DNA of 47,112 nt from JAGOUU01 sp964609155 (GCA_964609155.1 CAZSRF010000016.1:1-47112); one strand, 5' to 3'; numbered from the stretch's first letter, positions 9,236-18,203 are shown. Notes: generated from the sequence alone by a model not told the origin. Numbers and translations: made by a program.

Positions 9236-10659
9236 TCTGGCCTTATTGATGAATTCAATATTTGTGAATTAATTTCCTCTGCTACTGTTGTTAACCTATC
9301 TTCTAAAGAATTAAGAATTAGAGCTAATGATTCTCCTTTAAAATGCCGTGAAAAATAATCTATTAACTCTAGCTTTGCTTGCTCTAATAATTCCTTTGTA
9401 GCTTCAGGGCCAATTTTCTTAAGATAATCTTTAACTTTATCGTTAGTAGAAATTGCGCTTAAAGCAGCACCTGATTTAGCTAATATTACGTCAACTTTAT
9501 CTAAAGTTCCCAGATGCTTAAGCATTAGTGATTCTATACATTCTTTTGATAAGAGCGCAACTTTGAATCGTGCACTAATTCGTTCTGTAAGATAGTCATC
9601 ATCACTCCAAACATCGCATGTATTTATACTAGTATATGGCATGCGGCTATCAGGATCGTAATCTTCATCAAAAGGTTTGCATCTATCAAAATCAATTTTA
9701 CTGATAAACGTTTTATCATCAAACCTAGCATCTGAGAAACCAATGTTTTCAGCATTAGGATCTGTTTCCCCGATAAATGCACATACTTCATCAATTATTC
9801 CGCTACCAGGAATAGTACCTTTTTTTTGTAATTCTCCTATTTTTTTTCTGGATAAACTATCCGTAAATGGAACAACATAATGTTCATGAAGTCGTGAAAC
9901 TGTATGCCCTTCCGAAAGCATATGTTCAGAAGCAAAATGCTTTTCAGATATTACACGTGCAAGTTTAGAAGCAAATACACTTAGGTTATCTGCTGTAGGA
10001 ACTTCACTAGAATCATGTTTTTGAGATGTCGCACCTAACACTCTCATAAAAAATTTTTTTCCTTCTCTAGATACTTTAATTATTTTACTATCAGATTGTC
10101 CCTTTGCTTGTTTTTTAACAAGTTCATCTTGAGTAAATAAACGAGTCTCTTTTGTTTTTACAGCATAGGGACTCTCTACTCTTTTTGCCCCCATAATCTT
10201 AAGAAATGTGGATGCACTCATGCTGATACTTTTACCATAATCTGACAATGCCCTAGGTATCTTCTCTACAATTTCTTGATTGCCTATATAGTTTATAATG
10301 CCTCGCTCCGTATCTTTCGTCAAAATTTTAGCAGTAATTTCAGGAAATTGTCCCACAAGTTCACAAAGTTGAAATTGAACTTCTTTTTGTGCTTTTTGGG
10401 GATGTATCAAAGACATTAAAATTACTACTGTTAAAAATCTCGCATCAGGATCTGCTGTATCTTCTATGGAACGCTTAAGAGAACTTAATTCATCGTCTTC
10501 TAAACGCACACCAACCATAAGTTTTTGAATATCTGCCCACAGGCTACGAGGTATGCTGCTAGATTTTACTCTTTGGAATAGCTCTGAGGATCTTAATGCA
10601 TTTTTCTCAAATTCCCTGCATGATAGAGCAGTGATTATTTCTTCGAAAGTAATAGCCAT
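9232..10659 (-). CDS. Hypothetical protein with possible kinase-like fold
   Basis: I recognise no family with certainty. The central to C-terminal part resembles a protein/lipid-kinase-like or HipA-like core: a strand with lysines (IIKVSREGKKFFMRV, about residues 193-207), then GETDPNAENIGF (about 297-308), which fits a catalytic-loop D-x4-N pattern, and KIDFDRC (about 321-327), which fits the metal-binding Asp. The first 150 residues are helical. I chose the ATG at 10659, which has AGG seven bases upstream, over an upstream in-frame GTG at 10689. It is divergent from a phosphatase-like gene across a short gap. The fold is inference; that the gene is real is much surer. Confidence 0.6.
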   Translation of the reverse strand: MAITFEEIITALSCREFEKNALRSSELFQRVKSSSIPRSLWADIQKLMVGVRLEDDELSSLKRSIEDTADPDARFLTVVILMSLIHPQKAQKEVQFQLCELVGQFPEITAKILTKDTERGIINYIGNQEIVEKIPRALSDYGKSISMSASTFLKIMGAKRVESPYAVKTKETRLFTQDELVKKQAKGQSDSKIIKVSREGKKFFMRVLGATSQKHDSSEVPTADNLSVFASKLARVISEKHFASEHMLSEGHTVSRLHEHYVVPFTDSLSRKKIGELQKKGTIPGSGIIDEVCAFIGETDPNAENIGFSDARFDDKTFISKIDFDRCKPFDEDYDPDSRMPYTSINTCDVWSDDDYLTERISARFKVALLSKECIESLMLKHLGTLDKVDVILAKSGAALSAISTNDKVKDYLKKIGPEATKELLEQAKLELIDYFSRHFKGESLALILNSLEDRLTTVAEEINSQILNSSIRPD

Positions 10660-10775
10660 GATATAACCTACTATATGAAATAATGCCACATAATATCAAA
10701 TATAGGCATTTTTCATGTTCGCTTCCATAAGACTTAACACAACCAAAAAAACATTGTTATCTAGATAAATAAACA

Positions 10776-10804
10776 TTGATTTCCTTTCTACTTACAGGTA
10801 TAAT
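10776..10804 (+). promoter_or_regulatory. Sigma-70-type promoter for the phosphatase-like gene
   Basis: TTGATT (10776-10781), a 17-base spacer and a perfect TATAAT (10799-10804). Transcription would start near 10811, leaving a leader of only about 8-23 bases before the two candidate ATGs. Confidence 0.65.
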
Positions 10805-10833
10805 GCTTCAAATACATAATGTTATATATATCT

Positions 10834-11607
10834 ATGAGTATCACAGCTGAAGCTATAACTAAAGTTCAATTTGGTGATTTATCACTATTAAAATTACCTT
10901 TAAGCATAGGAGCGACAACATGCCCTGAAGAGTTTGCAGGTAAGCCATTGTTTCTTGGCGGAATGAGAAAAACAAGACCTGTGGATTTTGATAAAGCGTT
11001 AAAAAAGTATGTGAAACTACTTGGAGGCGAATATTCAGGATCCACAACTAGCACATTAAATGTTGTTGATGCTTCTTCATTACCCCACTCCCCCATGCAC
11101 CTATTTGATTCCAGCTATTCTGTAACAGAAAGCTCCGCTGATCCTATCTTAGACATATCTTTAGAGGACGGGGCAAAAATTTGCGTCAACAAACTTAAAA
11201 TCACCCTATCCAAAGCTAGCGCTGATAAACCTGAAATTCTAATCCTAGAAATACTAAAAATAAACATGCCTGATACTGATATCCCTATATCTATAATATT
11301 TCCACATGCTACAGCTTTTATAAGCGAAGCTTTTCTAAAAAAACAGCCTCTGATTATAGGCTGTGAGATGGGTATCAGCCGTTCAGTATCCCTGCTCTCT
11401 GCATTTCTTGTCGAAAAACTAAAAATGACTATATGCTCACCAGACGGTACTTCAAGCCCTCAGGATGATGATGCTATCGTGTATATAAAAAGACAACGCT
11501 CAAGAGCATGTCCTAACTTTTACTTCGAAACACAGCTACACAAATTATTTCTTGAAAATAGAAAAGCAATTCCTCAGGCTTCCGCATACAGCGTGCTAAC
11601 ACCCTAA
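10834..11607 (+). CDS. Dual-specificity-phosphatase-like protein
   Basis: The C-terminal half matches the DSP/protein-tyrosine-phosphatase P-loop: CEMGISRSVSLLSAFLV has the C-x5-R signature (Cys177, Arg183 counting from this start). A candidate general-acid Asp lies in INMPDTD about 30 residues before it, and the trailing RSRACPNFYFETQL matches the family's R-x-x-x-x-P-N segment. The His that normally precedes the Cys is Gly. The N-terminal 100 residues match nothing I know. The start at 10834 is one of two close ATGs (the other is 10819); neither has a clear Shine-Dalgarno. Such phosphatases in host-associated bacteria are often secreted effectors, but no secretion signal is evident here. 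Confidence 0.7.
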   Translation: MSITAEAITKVQFGDLSLLKLPLSIGATTCPEEFAGKPLFLGGMRKTRPVDFDKALKKYVKLLGGEYSGSTTSTLNVVDASSLPHSPMHLFDSSYSVTESSADPILDISLEDGAKICVNKLKITLSKASADKPEILILEILKINMPDTDIPISIIFPHATAFISEAFLKKQPLIIGCEMGISRSVSLLSAFLVEKLKMTICSPDGTSSPQDDDAIVYIKRQRSRACPNFYFETQLHKLFLENRKAIPQASAYSVLTP

Positions 11608-11625
11608 TGATTATTGGATGCTAGA

Positions 11626-12180
11626 TTATGGCAAGTGAAAACACCAATGCCATGGCTCATACATAATTCCATATTGATTACCCCTAGGGTAAGTCATAAT
11701 AAAATTAAAAAACCTAGCATTTTCATCTAACCATTGAAAAGCCTTGGTATGCTCAAATTCTTGGCTTAACTCTGAGATCTCAGGAGAAATAATATCAATA
11801 GCTCGCCCTGTATGATGCTCGCTAAAACCAGGAGCCGCTAAAATTCTTAAAATAGCATGTATATCCTGCCCCTTCGACAATTTCTTTTTGATTAAATTAG
11901 CCTGATAATCATAATCTCGAAAAGCTGAACAAATAAATATATCAATACCATCTTTTTTTGCAGCATCATGCATCTTCACCCAAGCATTAAAAGTACTTGA
12001 AAGTAAAAAAACTGGACGTTGATAATAGTCTACCCCACAACTAACACAATCAGAAGCTAATTCAAAAAGCTCTAATCCATGCGCTAATTGCTGTTTTAAA
12101 TCTATTCCTAAATTTAAATTTAGTTGAGTTAAATAGTCTATGATATTTTGATTAGTATTCTGATTGGTATTTTGATTCAT
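11626..12180 (-). CDS. VanY/LdcB-type M15 carboxypeptidase
   Basis: This is an M15-family zinc D,D- or L,D-carboxypeptidase-like enzyme that trims peptidoglycan stem peptides. The metal and catalytic motifs are visible: SAFRDYDYQANLIKK, SEHHTGRAIDI (His and Asp ligands) and the terminal EPWHWCF. It has 184 residues and no signal peptide or lipobox, so it may act in the cytoplasm on recycled muropeptides or need a non-classical route. The N-terminus is a low-complexity run of NQNTNQNT repeats, which leaves the start uncertain within about 5-10 residues. Confidence 0.85.
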   Translation of the reverse strand: MNQNTNQNTNQNIIDYLTQLNLNLGIDLKQQLAHGLELFELASDCVSCGVDYYQRPVFLLSSTFNAWVKMHDAAKKDGIDIFICSAFRDYDYQANLIKKKLSKGQDIHAILRILAAPGFSEHHTGRAIDIISPEISELSQEFEHTKAFQWLDENARFFNFIMTYPRGNQYGIMYEPWHWCFHLP

Positions 12181-12218
12181 TTGCTAAACCTAAAATAATT
12201 AGATATTAAATAATTCAA

Positions 12219-12626
12219 CTATTGTTCTGTACTATCTTCAATGCTTTTATTTGGTTTAGCTGCTTTCACAGTTTTAGCAGTTTTACCAATTTTTGCAGAC
12301 TTTGATACCTTCGGTTTTTTATTGCTTTCAACTTCCAGCAAATCAGCCGGTAACCATTCTTGTAACGCATCTATAATTTGTTGAGCTTGATCTACACTTG
12401 AAATATTAAATTTAGATTTCTGCCAATAGCTATCATTTCTTTTTTGGTATCTTCTTATAGTGTATTTAATGGGATTGTATATCTCTTTTGCACGATTCCA
12501 ATCTTGATATTTAAACATAATTGTTGTCCAAGCCCCGCGAGTAAGAACTTTCTTATCTAACTCCCTAACAGTTTCAACACCTTCTTCTGTGTACGATACA
12601 GTAATATCATCAATAGATGCACCCAT
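12219..12626 (-). CDS. Small conserved hypothetical protein with basic tail
   Basis: The protein has 135 residues: a folded N-terminal part (MGASIDDITVSY..GAWTTIMFKYQDWN..IYNPIKYTIRRYQKRNDSYWQKSKFNIS) and a Lys/Ala-rich, probably disordered tail (SKSAKIGKTAKTVKAAK). I chose the ATG at 12626, six bases after GGAG, over an upstream start that would add a hydrophobic stretch lacking a ribosome-binding site. The Trp/Tyr-rich core looks like a conserved proteobacterial protein of unknown role. The histone-H1-like tail suggests nucleic-acid contact, which is only a guess. Confidence 0.7.
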   Translation of the reverse strand: MGASIDDITVSYTEEGVETVRELDKKVLTRGAWTTIMFKYQDWNRAKEIYNPIKYTIRRYQKRNDSYWQKSKFNISSVDQAQQIIDALQEWLPADLLEVESNKKPKVSKSAKIGKTAKTVKAAKPNKSIEDSTEQ

Positions 12627-12718
12627 GTTATGCTCCAAAAATTTATTGTATAAAATTGCTATTATATATATTATGGATAAAATTTGGATTAAAAAATAAA
12701 AAAACTTCAATTAATTAC

Positions 12719-14104
12719 ATGACCAAGTCAGTTCCTAAGATTAGTGTCTTTACTATCGTGATGATCTCAGTCATTGCCGTAGACAGTCTGCGTTCTATTC
12801 CTATTAGTGCTCAATACGGCTTTAGTTTAGTATTTTACTATCTTTTGGCCGGCCTTGTTTTTTTAATCCCATCTGCTTTAGTCTCTTCTGAGCTAGCGAG
12901 CAGTTTACCGAAAACTGGCGGTTTATACATCTGGATTAGAGAAGCTTTTGGTGATAACTGGGCAAGCTTTGTCATATGGCTACAATGGATATATAATATC
13001 TGCTGGTATCCAACTATCTTAGCACTGCTGGCAGCAAGTTTAGTTTATCCCTATGCTCCAAGTCTAGTTGATAATAAATTTTACATGTTATCTACTATTC
13101 TCGTCTTATATTGGGCTACAACATGGATCAACATGCAAGGTCTCCAAGCCTCAACTCTACTCAGTCGTTTAACAGCTGTGATTGGCACAATACTACCTAT
13201 GATAGGAATTACTATCTTAGCTTTTTATTGGCTTGCCCAAGGTCATACACCAGTAATAAGTTTCAGCATTGATACTTTCCTACCTGAGTTGGATAAAACT
13301 GATAATTGGATCTTTCTAAGTAGTATTTTGTATAGTCTTTTAGGTATCGAGATCTCTGCTTATCACGCCCAAGATGTGATCAACCCTCAAAAAAACTTTC
13401 CTCGAGCTTTAATGTACTCTGTGATCATTATACTAACCACTATTATATTTTCATCACTAGCTGTAGCTATTGTTATTCCAGAAAAAATTTTAAAAACTAA
13501 TCTTATCAGCGGGATGCTAGATGCTTTTAGTATATTTTTTAATACATTAGGCCTGTCTTATCTTCTACCTATCGTCTGTCTGTTAATAGTTATTGGTACA
13601 TTAGGCAGTGTGGGGGCTTGGCTAATTGGCCCAAGTAAAGGGCTAATGGTAGCAGCAGAAGATGGTCACTTACCCGTATATTTATCTAAAAAAAATGCAA
13701 AAGGTGCTCCACAAAATATATTAATTACACAAGGCATTATTTTCTCTTTGCTATCTACAGCATATATTTTTATGCCTAATGTCAATAGCGCTTTTTTTAT
13801 CCTGTCCATATTAACTACCCAACTTGCTTTGTTTGGCTATATCTTTATGTTTTTAGCTGTTATAAAACTTAGAATAGTACGCCCTAATATGAAAAGACCC
13901 TTCACAATACCAGGTGGCAAAATTGGATTATATACAACTACTTCGCTGGGCATAAGTTCTTGTGTAATCGCTATTTCATTAAGCTTTCTACCCCCTAGCG
14001 ACATTGCCGTCGGGAATTATATGAATTACGAATTAATGCTTATCGGCAGTTTTGTATTGTTCTTACTAGCTATATTTAAATTATCCAGGACGACCCGGAA
14101 ATAA
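12719..14104 (+). CDS. APC-family amino acid transporter
   Basis: This is an inner-membrane amino-acid/polyamine/organocation transporter with about 12 hydrophobic helices over 461 residues. The N-terminal helix pattern (GLVFLIPSALVSSELASSLPKTGGLYIWIREAFG) is typical of the glutamate/GABA-antiporter-like branch of the superfamily, and GPSKGLMVAAEDGHLP lies between later helices as in that branch. I chose the ATG at 12719; an upstream in-frame start would add about 34 residues overlapping the divergent gene. The substrate cannot be told from sequence. Confidence 0.88.
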   Translation: MTKSVPKISVFTIVMISVIAVDSLRSIPISAQYGFSLVFYYLLAGLVFLIPSALVSSELASSLPKTGGLYIWIREAFGDNWASFVIWLQWIYNICWYPTILALLAASLVYPYAPSLVDNKFYMLSTILVLYWATTWINMQGLQASTLLSRLTAVIGTILPMIGITILAFYWLAQGHTPVISFSIDTFLPELDKTDNWIFLSSILYSLLGIEISAYHAQDVINPQKNFPRALMYSVIIILTTIIFSSLAVAIVIPEKILKTNLISGMLDAFSIFFNTLGLSYLLPIVCLLIVIGTLGSVGAWLIGPSKGLMVAAEDGHLPVYLSKKNAKGAPQNILITQGIIFSLLSTAYIFMPNVNSAFFILSILTTQLALFGYIFMFLAVIKLRIVRPNMKRPFTIPGGKIGLYTTTSLGISSCVIAISLSFLPPSDIAVGNYMNYELMLIGSFVLFLLAIFKLSRTTRK

Positions 14105-14388
14105 AAGCAGTTAACTTTTATTATTATTAGAAAACGTTTATCCGATCTCTATTACTTTGCAATCAGAGCCGCGCGCGTCAGCAAGCGTTCTTTGAACCAT
14201 AATTTATCACCGCTCTTAATTGAAACATAAAAATTATTGCTTTATCATAAAGGGCACATACTCCAGAGTACGCTTGCTGACGCGCGCGGCTCTGATGATT
14301 CGGAGTTTTATTGAACATGGGAATGTTAACATGAGAAGACCCTGAACCCCTATCCTCTCCTATACAGAGGCGAATAAGGCGGTAAACA
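14105..14388. other. Gene-free interval with a long inverted repeat
   Basis: This 284-base gap between two converging genes contains no plausible coding frame. Its main feature is the 27-bp inverted repeat entered separately. No canonical stem-plus-T-run terminator was seen for either gene. Confidence 0.7.
14162..14296. repeat. 27-bp perfect GC-rich inverted repeat
   Basis: The arms 14162-14188 and 14270-14296 are exact reverse complements over 27 bases, with core gccgcgcgcgtcagc. They are separated by 81 AT-rich bases. The arms are strikingly GC-rich for this neighbourhood. The structure could be a MITE-like element with terminal inverted repeats, a dispersed palindromic repeat, or the ends of a lost insertion. 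Confidence 0.85.
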
Positions 14389-15507
14389 CTACAAACTATG
14401 CATCTGTTCTAAATACCCTTTGGTTTGCATTTCTTTTAACCGACTTAAAGTCCGCACAAACTCAAACTTCAAGGGATCCCCTGGGTATAATTGTTCTAAT
14501 AAAACATCAGCACAAAGAATTAAATTAACTTTGTGATCATATAGTATATCTACTAGATTAATAAAACGCCTAACAATGTTATTAATACTAGGTTTATTGT
14601 CTGATAACTCATAAACACCAGAGACAATGACTGTCTGATAAAGATTCGCTAATTCTATATAGTCCAAAGCGCTACGAGAAGTTTTACATAACATATTGAA
14701 ATCGAACCAAATAACATTTCCACTTTTAGCTAAAAATTTTACTTTCCTACTTACCAAAACTAACTCACTATTTCTAACAATACTACTAGTAGCTAACCTT
14801 AAAAAAATATCATTTAGCTTAGCCATGTTTCCTTTACTATTAGCTAAGTAGTAACATGACAATGATTGAAACATTTGAGCTCGGTAATCAATATTTCCTG
14901 TAAGGTGAATAATATTTAAATTCTTTTTAATTAATTTTATTGCAGGTAAAAACAACCCTCGTTGCAATCCATTTTTATATAAGTCATCGGGACAAATATT
15001 GGACGTAGTTATTAAGTATACTTTGTTATTTATCAATGCTTGTATAATTCTTGCTAAAATTACTGCATCTGCAATATCAGTCACCATAAATTCATCTAAA
15101 CAAATTACTTTATAATTAAACTGATACTTAATTACATAAGTAAGAGGATCTTTTTTACCAGAAGCGGCAACCATAGCTTGGTGGATCATTCTCATAAATA
15201 GATGAAAATGCAATCGGCATTTATATTTTTTATTTATAGCAAGATTGTTATAGAACAAATCCATGAGCATTGTCTTGCCCCTACCAACATCGCTATATAT
15301 GTACATGCCTTGCGGCTGTTTATTTTTTCGAACAATAGGTAGCTGTTGATATAATTTCAGAAAAAAGTTAGTTATAAAATTGTTTTTACATTCTTTTTCT
15401 ATTTGAGTTCTTAAGATGTCTAATTTATCAATTACAATATACTGCCGATCATCGTAAGTTAACTGATTATATTTGATTTTATCAAGATATGCTGTAATAA
15501 TGCTCAT
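14389..15507 (-). CDS. zapE: Cell division ATPase ZapE (AFG1-like)
   Basis: ZapE is a P-loop ATPase that associates with the FtsZ ring in E. coli and belongs to the AFG1/LACE1 family. Motifs seen: Walker A SDVGRGKTMLMDLFY, the basic KYKCRLHFHLFMRMIHQ, Walker B VICLDEFMVTDIADAVIL, sensor region TTSNICPDDLYKNGLQR and FLPAIKLI. It has 372 residues, the expected length. It is monocistronic and divergent from the 15580 operon across 72 bases. Confidence 0.93.
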   Translation of the reverse strand: MSIITAYLDKIKYNQLTYDDRQYIVIDKLDILRTQIEKECKNNFITNFFLKLYQQLPIVRKNKQPQGMYIYSDVGRGKTMLMDLFYNNLAINKKYKCRLHFHLFMRMIHQAMVAASGKKDPLTYVIKYQFNYKVICLDEFMVTDIADAVILARIIQALINNKVYLITTSNICPDDLYKNGLQRGLFLPAIKLIKKNLNIIHLTGNIDYRAQMFQSLSCYYLANSKGNMAKLNDIFLRLATSSIVRNSELVLVSRKVKFLAKSGNVIWFDFNMLCKTSRSALDYIELANLYQTVIVSGVYELSDNKPSINNIVRRFINLVDILYDHKVNLILCADVLLEQLYPGDPLKFEFVRTLSRLKEMQTKGYLEQMHSL

Positions 15508-15520
15508 TGATTTGCTTTAA

Positions 15521-15549
15521 TTGCTTATTATAGTAGTCTATCTTATTAT
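15521..15549 (+). promoter_or_regulatory. Promoter for the small-membrane-protein/Smr/TerC operon
   Basis: TTGCTT (15521-15526), a 17-base spacer and TATTAT (15544-15549), placing the start of transcription about 25 bases before the ATG at 15580. Confidence 0.55.
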
Positions 15550-15579
15550 TAACGAAATAAAGATTATTTAAACTATATT

Positions 15580-15777
15580 ATGAAGTACATAAATTTTTTA
15601 TCCAGATTAAATAAACAGTCTCTCACTCTTTTACTTTGCTTACTACTTATCACTGGTATGTTTATTTACACTATACAGAACAGAATTTATCAAGTTACTG
15701 CAATAAATTCAAAACAATACCATAAAGCTGTTGAAACCTACCTAAATTCTGAAGCTTATTATAAAAATGAGCAATGA
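15580..15777 (+). CDS. Small single-pass membrane protein
   Basis: A 65-residue protein with a short basic N-terminus, one strong hydrophobic segment (LTLLLCLLLITGMFIYTI, about residues 16-33) and a polar C-terminal tail. No lipobox Cys is placed for cleavage, so it is probably an anchored inner-membrane peptide. I do not recognise the family. Its stop overlaps the start of the Smr gene by 11 bases in a different frame, which suggests coupling and supports it as a real gene. Confidence 0.6.
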   Translation: MKYINFLSRLNKQSLTLLLCLLLITGMFIYTIQNRIYQVTAINSKQYHKAVETYLNSEAYYKNEQ

Positions 15778-16357
15778 TAACAATAAAATTGATAAAACTA
15801 ATGATAGCGATCTTTTTCGTGAATATATAGCAAATAATAAAAATATTAGACCCTTAAAAATGGCTGACAAAGTTAACTCAAACACCTCTCACAAAAAACC
15901 AACTCATAATACATTATTTGATTATTCAAACTGTTTGCATGCTACCGATAAGAAAAATATAAACAATCATTCTTTATCAATTAACCTATGGCGTCCTCTG
16001 ATCAGTTCGGAGGAACCTATTTTTTATTTTCAACAGGGTGTACAAGCTAAAACAATTTCAAGCATTAAGAATGGTAAAATAGCTCCTGACGCTGTTTTAG
16101 ATTTGCATCAAAAAAACTCTGAACAGGCAGCTGAATTATTTCATCACTTTATTATTAATAGCTATCAGAGAAATTTACGTTTGATTTGCGTCGTTCATGG
16201 AAAGGGAATGCGAAGCGACAACAAACACCCCCTTTTAAAAAACTTAGTACATCATTGGCTATATGAGTATAATCAGATTTTAGGATTTTGCTCATGTCCA
16301 GAAAACTTAGGTGGAACGGGAGCTACTCTAATTTTACTAAAAAAACAAGGATACTGA
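15767..16357 (+). CDS. Smr-domain protein (SmrA/SmrB-like)
   Basis: The C-terminal half is an Smr domain, the nuclease-like domain also found at the end of MutS2 and in ribosome-rescue factor SmrB. Visible motifs are LDLHQ, VVHGKGMRS and GGTGATLILLKK. The N-terminal 80 residues are Asn/Lys-rich and probably extended. It has 196 residues. It overlaps both neighbours: 11 bases with the small membrane protein and one base (TGATG) with the terC-like gene. Closeness to E. coli SmrA or SmrB cannot be settled by eye. Confidence 0.85.
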   Translation: MSNDNNKIDKTNDSDLFREYIANNKNIRPLKMADKVNSNTSHKKPTHNTLFDYSNCLHATDKKNINNHSLSINLWRPLISSEEPIFYFQQGVQAKTISSIKNGKIAPDAVLDLHQKNSEQAAELFHHFIINSYQRNLRLICVVHGKGMRSDNKHPLLKNLVHHWLYEYNQILGFCSCPENLGGTGATLILLKKQGY

Positions 16358-17313
16358 TGGCAGTACCATTTTGGATGTGGATAATATTCTTTGCTATCAT
16401 TATAACGCTACTATTGCTTGACTTAGGCGTTTTTAATAAAAAAAATCGCATCATAAGCTTTAAAACTAGTATTATTAGCACATTATTTTATATATCTATC
16501 TCGTTACTGTTCAACATCTTTGTCTATCTTATATTAGGCATTCAAGAAGCTCAAGAATTTCTAACTGGTTATGTTATTGAGAAATCACTATCACTAGATA
16601 ATATCTTTGTGATTTCTTTAGTTTTTAGTTATTTCAAGGTTCCGGCACAATATCAGCACCGAGTTTTATTTTACGGAATTACAGGAGCGCTAGTTTTACG
16701 TGGCATAATGATTGGAGTTGGGGCTGGTTTATTAGCACATTTTACTTGGGTTATTTATTTCTTTTCTATTTTCTTAATATTAACCGGTATAAAACTACTA
16801 GTTATAGTCGATAGAAAACCAGATATCTCTAAAAGCTTACTTTTAAAACTCTTACGGAAATTTCTGCCTATTACAAAAAAGATAACAAACGAAGATTTCT
16901 TTAAAATACGAAAGCCTAGAGGCAGTACTAAAAAAAAGCTATTCACGACCCCGCTATTTATTTCTTTAGTACTAATAGAATTTGTTGATATTATTTTTGC
17001 TATAGACAGCGTTCCTGCTATCCTAGCTATAACTCCTAACACGTTTGTTATTTACACTAGTAATATTTTTGCCATCCTGGGTCTAAGGGCGCTATATTTT
17101 ACAATAGCAGCAGTTATAAGACGCTTTGTTTATCTCAATTATTCTTTATCCATCATCTTAATATTTATTGGTTCTAAGACTTTTATTGCTGATTATTTAG
17201 GCTTAGAGAAATTTCCAATTACTCTGTCTTTATCTTTTACTATTATAGTACTCGCCATAGGCATAGCATTTTCAATATATAAAACTAGATCTAGACCCAA
17301 ATTCCTACTATAG
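16357..17313 (+). CDS. TerC/Alx-family integral membrane protein
   Basis: This is a TerC-family membrane protein; characterised relatives export manganese or act in tellurite resistance. It has about nine hydrophobic helices in 318 residues. The family acidic motifs are visible in EKSLSLDNIFVISLVF and LIEFVDIIFAIDSVPAIL. I chose the ATG at 16357, which overlaps the Smr stop as TGATG; a longer start at 16288 would lie inside the Smr gene. Its 3' end overlaps the convergent ZIP gene by 23 bases. Confidence 0.92.
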   Translation: MAVPFWMWIIFFAIIITLLLLDLGVFNKKNRIISFKTSIISTLFYISISLLFNIFVYLILGIQEAQEFLTGYVIEKSLSLDNIFVISLVFSYFKVPAQYQHRVLFYGITGALVLRGIMIGVGAGLLAHFTWVIYFFSIFLILTGIKLLVIVDRKPDISKSLLLKLLRKFLPITKKITNEDFFKIRKPRGSTKKKLFTTPLFISLVLIEFVDIIFAIDSVPAILAITPNTFVIYTSNIFAILGLRALYFTIAAVIRRFVYLNYSLSIILIFIGSKTFIADYLGLEKFPITLSLSFTIIVLAIGIAFSIYKTRSRPKFLL

Positions 17314-18121
17314 CCATTAAACTAAAACCTATTATGACATAAGAATAGTCATGAAGATTGCAGCAACGCTCAACCATTACTGCTCTATTTAAACCGTGCA
17401 AGGTACCGATATATAAGAAAGTTCCAGCTGCTAAAGCAGAAAATGTAGGAGCAATAATATTATGTTGCTCCAATCCTGTATTTAAATAACTACCAAAAAA
17501 TATGCCCAGCGGCGTCATAAGAGTAAAAATAATAAATAACAACCAATTAATAGCCTTGCCTAATTTACCTCTAATCATATGAATTGCCAACGAATAACCA
17601 TCTGCCCATTTATGAGCAATTATAGCTATAAAAACTATAATGATTAAAGAAGTGTCGCTTCTTATTCCTAGGGCAACACCTTCAAATAAAGAATGAATTG
17701 ACAACATTGCTGCTGCTAACAACACAAAAATAGTACTATTATTCCCTGAGGTTTCATTGACCTCTTTACCTACATGCTCGAGTAATAATAAACCTAAAAA
17801 AACTATGCCACATAATAAATAAGCAATGGGATAATGATAGCCTATATCCGCAAAGTCTCGGGCAGAGTCATTAAGCATATGCAATAGCCCTGCACCTAAA
17901 AATACACCAGAAGCTAGGGCTTCACCTATTACAAATTCTGACCCATGACCGTGAAGTTGTTCATGTGACTCATGAGAATACTGGCAGTGCTTATGATCAG
18001 AATAAGCAAGTTCTGTACTTTTTAATTTCTTTGCTTTATAGGCTAAAGGTAGGCCTGACATCACACTTATAATAAAAATTATTAGCGCGTAAAATATTTT
18101 TGATAAGAATAAAGAATCCAT
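17291..18121 (-). CDS. ZIP-family metal transporter
   Basis: This is a zinc/iron-permease-type divalent-metal transporter. The family metal-site helices are clear: HSLFEGVALG (helix 4) and HKWADGYSL (helix 5). A His-rich cytosolic loop (SDHKHCQYSHESHEQLHGHG) lies between helices 1 and 2. It has 276 residues and about eight helices. It faces the TerC-like gene tail to tail with overlapping 3' ends, so two putative metal transporters sit side by side. The His loop suggests zinc or a related metal, but selectivity is unproven. Confidence 0.92.
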   Translation of the reverse strand: MDSLFLSKIFYALIIFIISVMSGLPLAYKAKKLKSTELAYSDHKHCQYSHESHEQLHGHGSEFVIGEALASGVFLGAGLLHMLNDSARDFADIGYHYPIAYLLCGIVFLGLLLLEHVGKEVNETSGNNSTIFVLLAAAMLSIHSLFEGVALGIRSDTSLIIIVFIAIIAHKWADGYSLAIHMIRGKLGKAINWLLFIIFTLMTPLGIFFGSYLNTGLEQHNIIAPTFSALAAGTFLYIGTLHGLNRAVMVERCCNLHDYSYVIIGFSLMAIVGIWV

Positions 18122-18203
18122 CAGTCAGAATAATCGCAATGTAATGAATTATTGCATTATAACAAAACCCTACAAGAAATCTATCTAATCGAATATCAAA
18201 ACC

